DNA from: Agromyces sp. ISL-38
Lineage (GTDB): Bacteria > Actinomycetota > Actinomycetes > Actinomycetales > Microbacteriaceae
Direction: 5' to 3'
Assembly (NCBI RefSeq): GCF_018613935.1
Contig: NZ_JAGGPF010000009.1
Location: forward strand, 1 to 64,000
Length of the DNA stretch: 64,000 nucleotides
A program made the translations under genes and the position numbers. Under the pieces are notes generated by a model. It saw nothing but the letters and a program-made list of their open reading frames with translations. It had not been told where the DNA came from and did not search any database. Shown here piece after piece: positions 61,336 through 64,000 of this stretch (the stretch's first letter is position 1; each line of letters opens with the position of its first letter).

Positions 61336-62510
61336 TGGTCTCCATTCAGTCTTGGGAGGCTGGCGGGCTGGTCGGCGGCGGGCGGGGCGTCAGAGCTGCT
61401 TGCTCGGCTCGCTCGGCCCTCGGGGCTCGCTCCCATGGCACGGCTCCGGCCGCTCGCCCAGCGCAGCAGTCGCTCGAGCGGACCGCGTCCGAGGTAGCGG
61501 CGCCAGAGCCACGCGAAGAGCATCGAACCGACGATGAGCCCGATGAGGAGCGGCCACGAGTCGTCGGTGATGATGCCGTCTTCCTCACGCACGGCCAGCC
61601 CGATGATGACGAGGTGGATCGTGTAGATGCTGAGGGGCATCGACCCCATCGCGGTGATCGGCGACAGCAGCGTGGCGGCCACCCGGCGCACGGCCGGCCT
61701 GGCGAGGGCGGTCAGCGTGAGCATCGCGGCGACGATGAGCGCCCCGACGCCGACGTTGCCGAGCGTCTCGAGCGAGGCGCGCAGCGGCACCGACCATGCC
61801 ATCTCGGCGACGATCTCGGGCGCGGGCAGCAGTGTCGAGATCGGCAGGAACACGGATGCCGCTGCGGTGCCGACGAGCGCCGTGACGCCGATCACTCGAG
61901 CCGACGTGAGGTCGTGGCGGGCAAGCGCGAGGCCGACGAGCATGACGGAGACCCACACGATCACGGGGTAGGCGCCGCCGACCGCCCAGTCGGCGAGGAA
62001 CTTCAGCGGAGTCTGGCGCACCGCGTTCACGAACTCGCTGCGTGCGCCGATCGAGGCGAGCGCCGGGGTCACGGCGAGCAGGGCGATGCCCACGCCGAGC
62101 GTGACGCGCCGCGGGAGGAAGACGAGCGGCAGCATCACGAGGAAGGCGACGCCGTAGACGTCGAGGATGATGAACACGAGCGGGTTCAACGTCGACCAGA
62201 TCAGCATGCCGAGCGCGATCAGGATGACGGCGCGCACGGCGATCTGCCGGCGCAGTTCGCCACGCCCTTCGGTGATGGGTCGCGTGCCGCCCGACATGAA
62301 ACCGAGGCCGATGCCCGCCGTGAGGGCGAAGAGCAGCCGGGGCCGCTCATCCGCGAGCGCGATGAACTCCGCGGCGGTGATCGCCTCGACGGCCGGCGCG
62401 ACATGCGCGATGAACATGCCGATGAGCGCGAGGCCGCGGGCCGCATCGACACCGTCGATGCGGCGTGGCAATGGTGCCCTCGCCGTCGCAACGGGCCGCA
62501 CGCTCGTCAT
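61332..62510 (-). CDS. Membrane acyltransferase/DUF418-like protein
   Basis: 392 aa with about 10 membrane segments. Start RIDGVDAARGLALIGMFIAH is the RxxGxDxARGxAxxxMxxxH pattern of heparan-alpha-glucosaminide acetyltransferase/DUF418-like proteins; PITAMGSMPLSIYTIHLV is the matching C-terminal block. ATG 62510 follows GAGGA. The hydrophilic tail (about 350-392) is Arg/Ala/Ser-rich. Likely carries acetyl or acyl groups across the membrane. Confidence 0.78.
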   Translation of the reverse strand: MTSVRPVATARAPLPRRIDGVDAARGLALIGMFIAHVAPAVEAITAAEFIALADERPRLLFALTAGIGLGFMSGGTRPITEGRGELRRQIAVRAVILIALGMLIWSTLNPLVFIILDVYGVAFLVMLPLVFLPRRVTLGVGIALLAVTPALASIGARSEFVNAVRQTPLKFLADWAVGGAYPVIVWVSVMLVGLALARHDLTSARVIGVTALVGTAAASVFLPISTLLPAPEIVAEMAWSVPLRASLETLGNVGVGALIVAAMLTLTALARPAVRRVAATLLSPITAMGSMPLSIYTIHLVIIGLAVREEDGIITDDSWPLLIGLIVGSMLFAWLWRRYLGRGPLERLLRWASGRSRAMGASPEGRASRASSSDAPPAADQPASLPRLNGDQ

Positions 62511-62560
62511 GGAGCAATCCTCGCACTCTCGATTCCTCGGCAACCGGGAGAAGACAGACC

Positions 62561-62592
62561 GAAGGCCCGGATCACTGTGCGTCCGGGCCTTC
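62561..62592 (-). terminator. Terminator of the LPSTG protein gene
   Basis: 11-bp perfect stem GAAGGCCCGGA / TCCGGGCCTTC with a 10-nt loop, 70 bp past the stop at 62663. Same stem core as the terminator after tRNA-Pro. Confidence 0.8.
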
Positions 62593-62662
62593 GATCGACT
62601 TCGTGTGCGAATCGGGCTGCACCTGAATTCAGCGCAGTCGCGCCTCGCGGGAGATGCCGTGG

Positions 62663-63160
62663 CTACGCCGAAGCGCGGCTTCGCCGTACGGTCGTGAGGA
62701 CGGCGACGAGTGCGCCGCCGAGGATGACTGCTCCGACGCCGCCCCAGAGCAGCACGACCGGGAAGTCGTACCCGGTGCTCGGGAGGCCCCCCGTGCCGGT
62801 TGCGGCGTCGCCGGGAGCGACGGTGAGCGTGGCGGTGGCGACCGCCTGGCCCGCCGTGACGGTGATGGTGTAGGTGCCTGGCTCGGTCGCCATGGCGGTG
62901 TAGCTGACGACGCCTGAGGCGTTGGTGGGCTTGGAAGCCGTCTCCGCCTTCAGCACGCTCAGCGTGACCGCGTCGTCGGCCGTGGCCGTTGACGGGGTGC
63001 TCGGCGGAAGGTCGGAGAAGGTCAGCACGACCGCCTCACCCGCTTCTACGACGACGGTGCCCGGCCCATCACCGGTGTAGCCCGCCGCGTTTGCGACCGC
63101 TGGTATTGCGAAGACTGCTGCAAGCGCGAGTAGCGCCGCAGCGACAATCTTGCGAGTCAT
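62663..63160 (-). CDS. Small LPXTG-anchored surface protein
   Basis: 165 aa. Signal peptide (RKIVAAALLALAAVFAIPAVANA, cleavage about 26), a single Ig-like/Thr-Val-rich domain, then a sortase signal LPSTG (126-130), hydrophobic helix and RRSRASA tail. Sortase should link it to peptidoglycan. ATG 63160 follows GGGGGAAA by 4-5 bases. Two terminators isolate it as a single-gene unit next to the DUF4012 gene. Confidence 0.9.
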   Translation of the reverse strand: MTRKIVAAALLALAAVFAIPAVANAAGYTGDGPGTVVVEAGEAVVLTFSDLPPSTPSTATADDAVTLSVLKAETASKPTNASGVVSYTAMATEPGTYTITVTAGQAVATATLTVAPGDAATGTGGLPSTGYDFPVVLLWGGVGAVILGGALVAVLTTVRRSRASA

Positions 63161-63197
63161 AAGTTTCCCCCTAGTTATTGCGGTGCTATAGCGCGTC

Positions 63198-63219
63198 CCC
63201 CGGCGCACGAACGCCGGGG
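63198..63219 (-). terminator. Terminator of DUF4012 copy 4
   Basis: 8-bp stem CCCCGGCG / CGCCGGGG with a 6-nt loop, about 20 bp past the DUF4012 stop and upstream of the LPSTG gene. Confidence 0.65.
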
Positions 63220-63239
63220 TTCACACCTCGGCGTACCCC

Positions 63240-64000
63240 TTACCTTAGAGCAGACTCACAGGAAATCGGAAGACTCGATATTTCGGCTGCGTAAACTAAT
63301 GGCGTCGATCGCACCTCCACGGCGCGATCTCCCGGTTCTCCGGCGAGGAATCCGAACTCGTACGTCGCACGCTCTCCCGGCGCGAGTAGGGAGTCGATCT
63401 TGCTGAGGGTGTACCCGGAGTCGGAGGTCGGGTGGTACTCCGCAGCGGTGCCATCGCGCAAGACTCCGAGGTTGTAGCTGCCCGGGGTGCCGTACACGAG
63501 GAGCGCGGTCGCGATCACGCCGGGAGGAGTGCCGAATTGGCCGACTCCCCTGACATACCGCGGAAGTGACGTCGCGGCATCCGGCGGCGCCGTGTTCTCG
63601 AGCGTGACCGAGACGACGTAATTCTGGAGGCCGTCGGCGCGGCAGGTGACGGCGCCGGCCTGGATCTTCACGTCGAGGTACGGGCCCATCTTCGCGCCCG
63701 TGGTGTCGTTCAGGTAGACGCCGAACGACTGGTGCTCGTCGGTGCTCACCGGGAGTCCGCCGGCAAGGGAGGTGCCATCGAGCACGGCCTGCTCGGCGGC
63801 ATCCGCATTCCAGATGAGAATCCGGTGCTCCTCACCCGATTCGATGAACGCGTCGATCAGCTTCCGGGCGTCGACCTTGTCCCCCGAAATGCCGACAACG
63901 ACGCTCGCAGCGGCTGCGGCGAAGAAGGCGTCCTGGTCGGCCGGATTCTGATAACGCTCGTAGACGTCGCGGAGCAGCATCTGCACGGCGTTCTCGCTCG
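63240..64000 (-). CDS. DUF4012 domain protein (copy 4, 5' part outside window)
   Basis: C-terminal 253 or so residues of a DUF4012 protein running off the right edge. Sequence MLLRDVYERYQNPADQDAFF aligns with LLSDVYARYPDGAAQDAYF of copy 1, to which it is closest; then the beta-rich domain with VTCRADG and a C-terminal ISCESALR. Stop TAA. The membrane helix and DUF4012 core lie beyond 64000. Confidence 0.85.
   Translation of the reverse strand, partial: SENAVQMLLRDVYERYQNPADQDAFFAAAAASVVVGISGDKVDARKLIDAFIESGEEHRILIWNADAAEQAVLDGTSLAGGLPVSTDEHQSFGVYLNDTTGAKMGPYLDVKIQAGAVTCRADGLQNYVVSVTLENTAPPDAATSLPRYVRGVGQFGTPPGVIATALLVYGTPGSYNLGVLRDGTAAEYHPTSDSGYTLSKIDSLLAPGERATYEFGFLAGEPGDRAVEVRSTPLVYAAEISSLPISCESALR

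Overview
The window comes from a very GC-rich chromosome. Strong Shine-Dalgarno boxes, chains of 4-bp ATGA/GTGA gene overlaps, TANNNT -10 boxes a few bases upstream of start codons, a sortase (LPSTG) protein and repeated DUF4012 genes all point to a Gram-positive actinobacterium. Microbacteriaceae (an Agromyces-like genome) is my best guess; this is inference, since no rRNA is present.

Layout. 1-4800 is housekeeping: a RidA protein, a DUF4177 protein, a bifunctional penicillin-binding protein with PASTA repeats, a metallophosphoesterase and tRNA-Pro(CGG). 4841-10941 is a tight minus-strand operon (fatty-acyl-AMP ligase, two acyl-CoA dehydrogenase homologues, a free-standing acyl carrier protein, a 4'-phosphopantetheinyl transferase): a complete kit for loading a fatty acid on a dedicated ACP and probably desaturating it. 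No NRPS or PKS follows. 11183-33570 is glycan locus A: pyruvyl transferase, O-acyltransferases, many glycosyltransferases, the polyprenyl-phosphate sugar-1-phosphate transferase, flippase, polymerase, chain-length protein, a WS/DGAT-type acyltransferase inside a glycosyltransferase operon, a secreted subtilase that appears to start at ATT, and a UDP-glucose dehydrogenase. 33613-39459 carries a Tat-exported beta-helix protein, two VanZ-like proteins, a GH15 enzyme and a second UDP-glucose dehydrogenase. 39527-61335 is glycan locus B: DUF4012 protein, SGNH lipoprotein, membrane acyltransferase, second polymerase and flippase, glycosyltransferases, two tandem left-handed beta-helix acyltransferases, a BY-kinase and a paralogue with a broken Walker A, a low-molecular-weight tyrosine phosphatase, Gmd and an Rmd-like reductase (GDP-D-rhamnose), two tandem DUF4012 genes and a HAD phosphomannomutase-like gene. 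61332-64000 holds a membrane acyltransferase, an LPSTG surface protein and the 3' part of a fourth DUF4012 gene.

How it fits together (inference). Two Wzx/Wzy-type glycan assembly lines sit side by side but only one initiating sugar-phosphate transferase is visible, so it may serve both. Acidic sugars come from two Ugd enzymes and the pyruvyl transferase; deoxysugar from PMM-Gmd-Rmd. The FAAL/ACAD/ACP cassette next to locus A, plus the WS/DGAT-like enzyme within it, suggests that the glycan or its lipid carrier receives an unusual, possibly unsaturated acyl chain. DUF4012 proteins show an LCP-like pattern of motifs and could attach these glycans to the wall. These two ideas are the best candidates for undescribed biology here.
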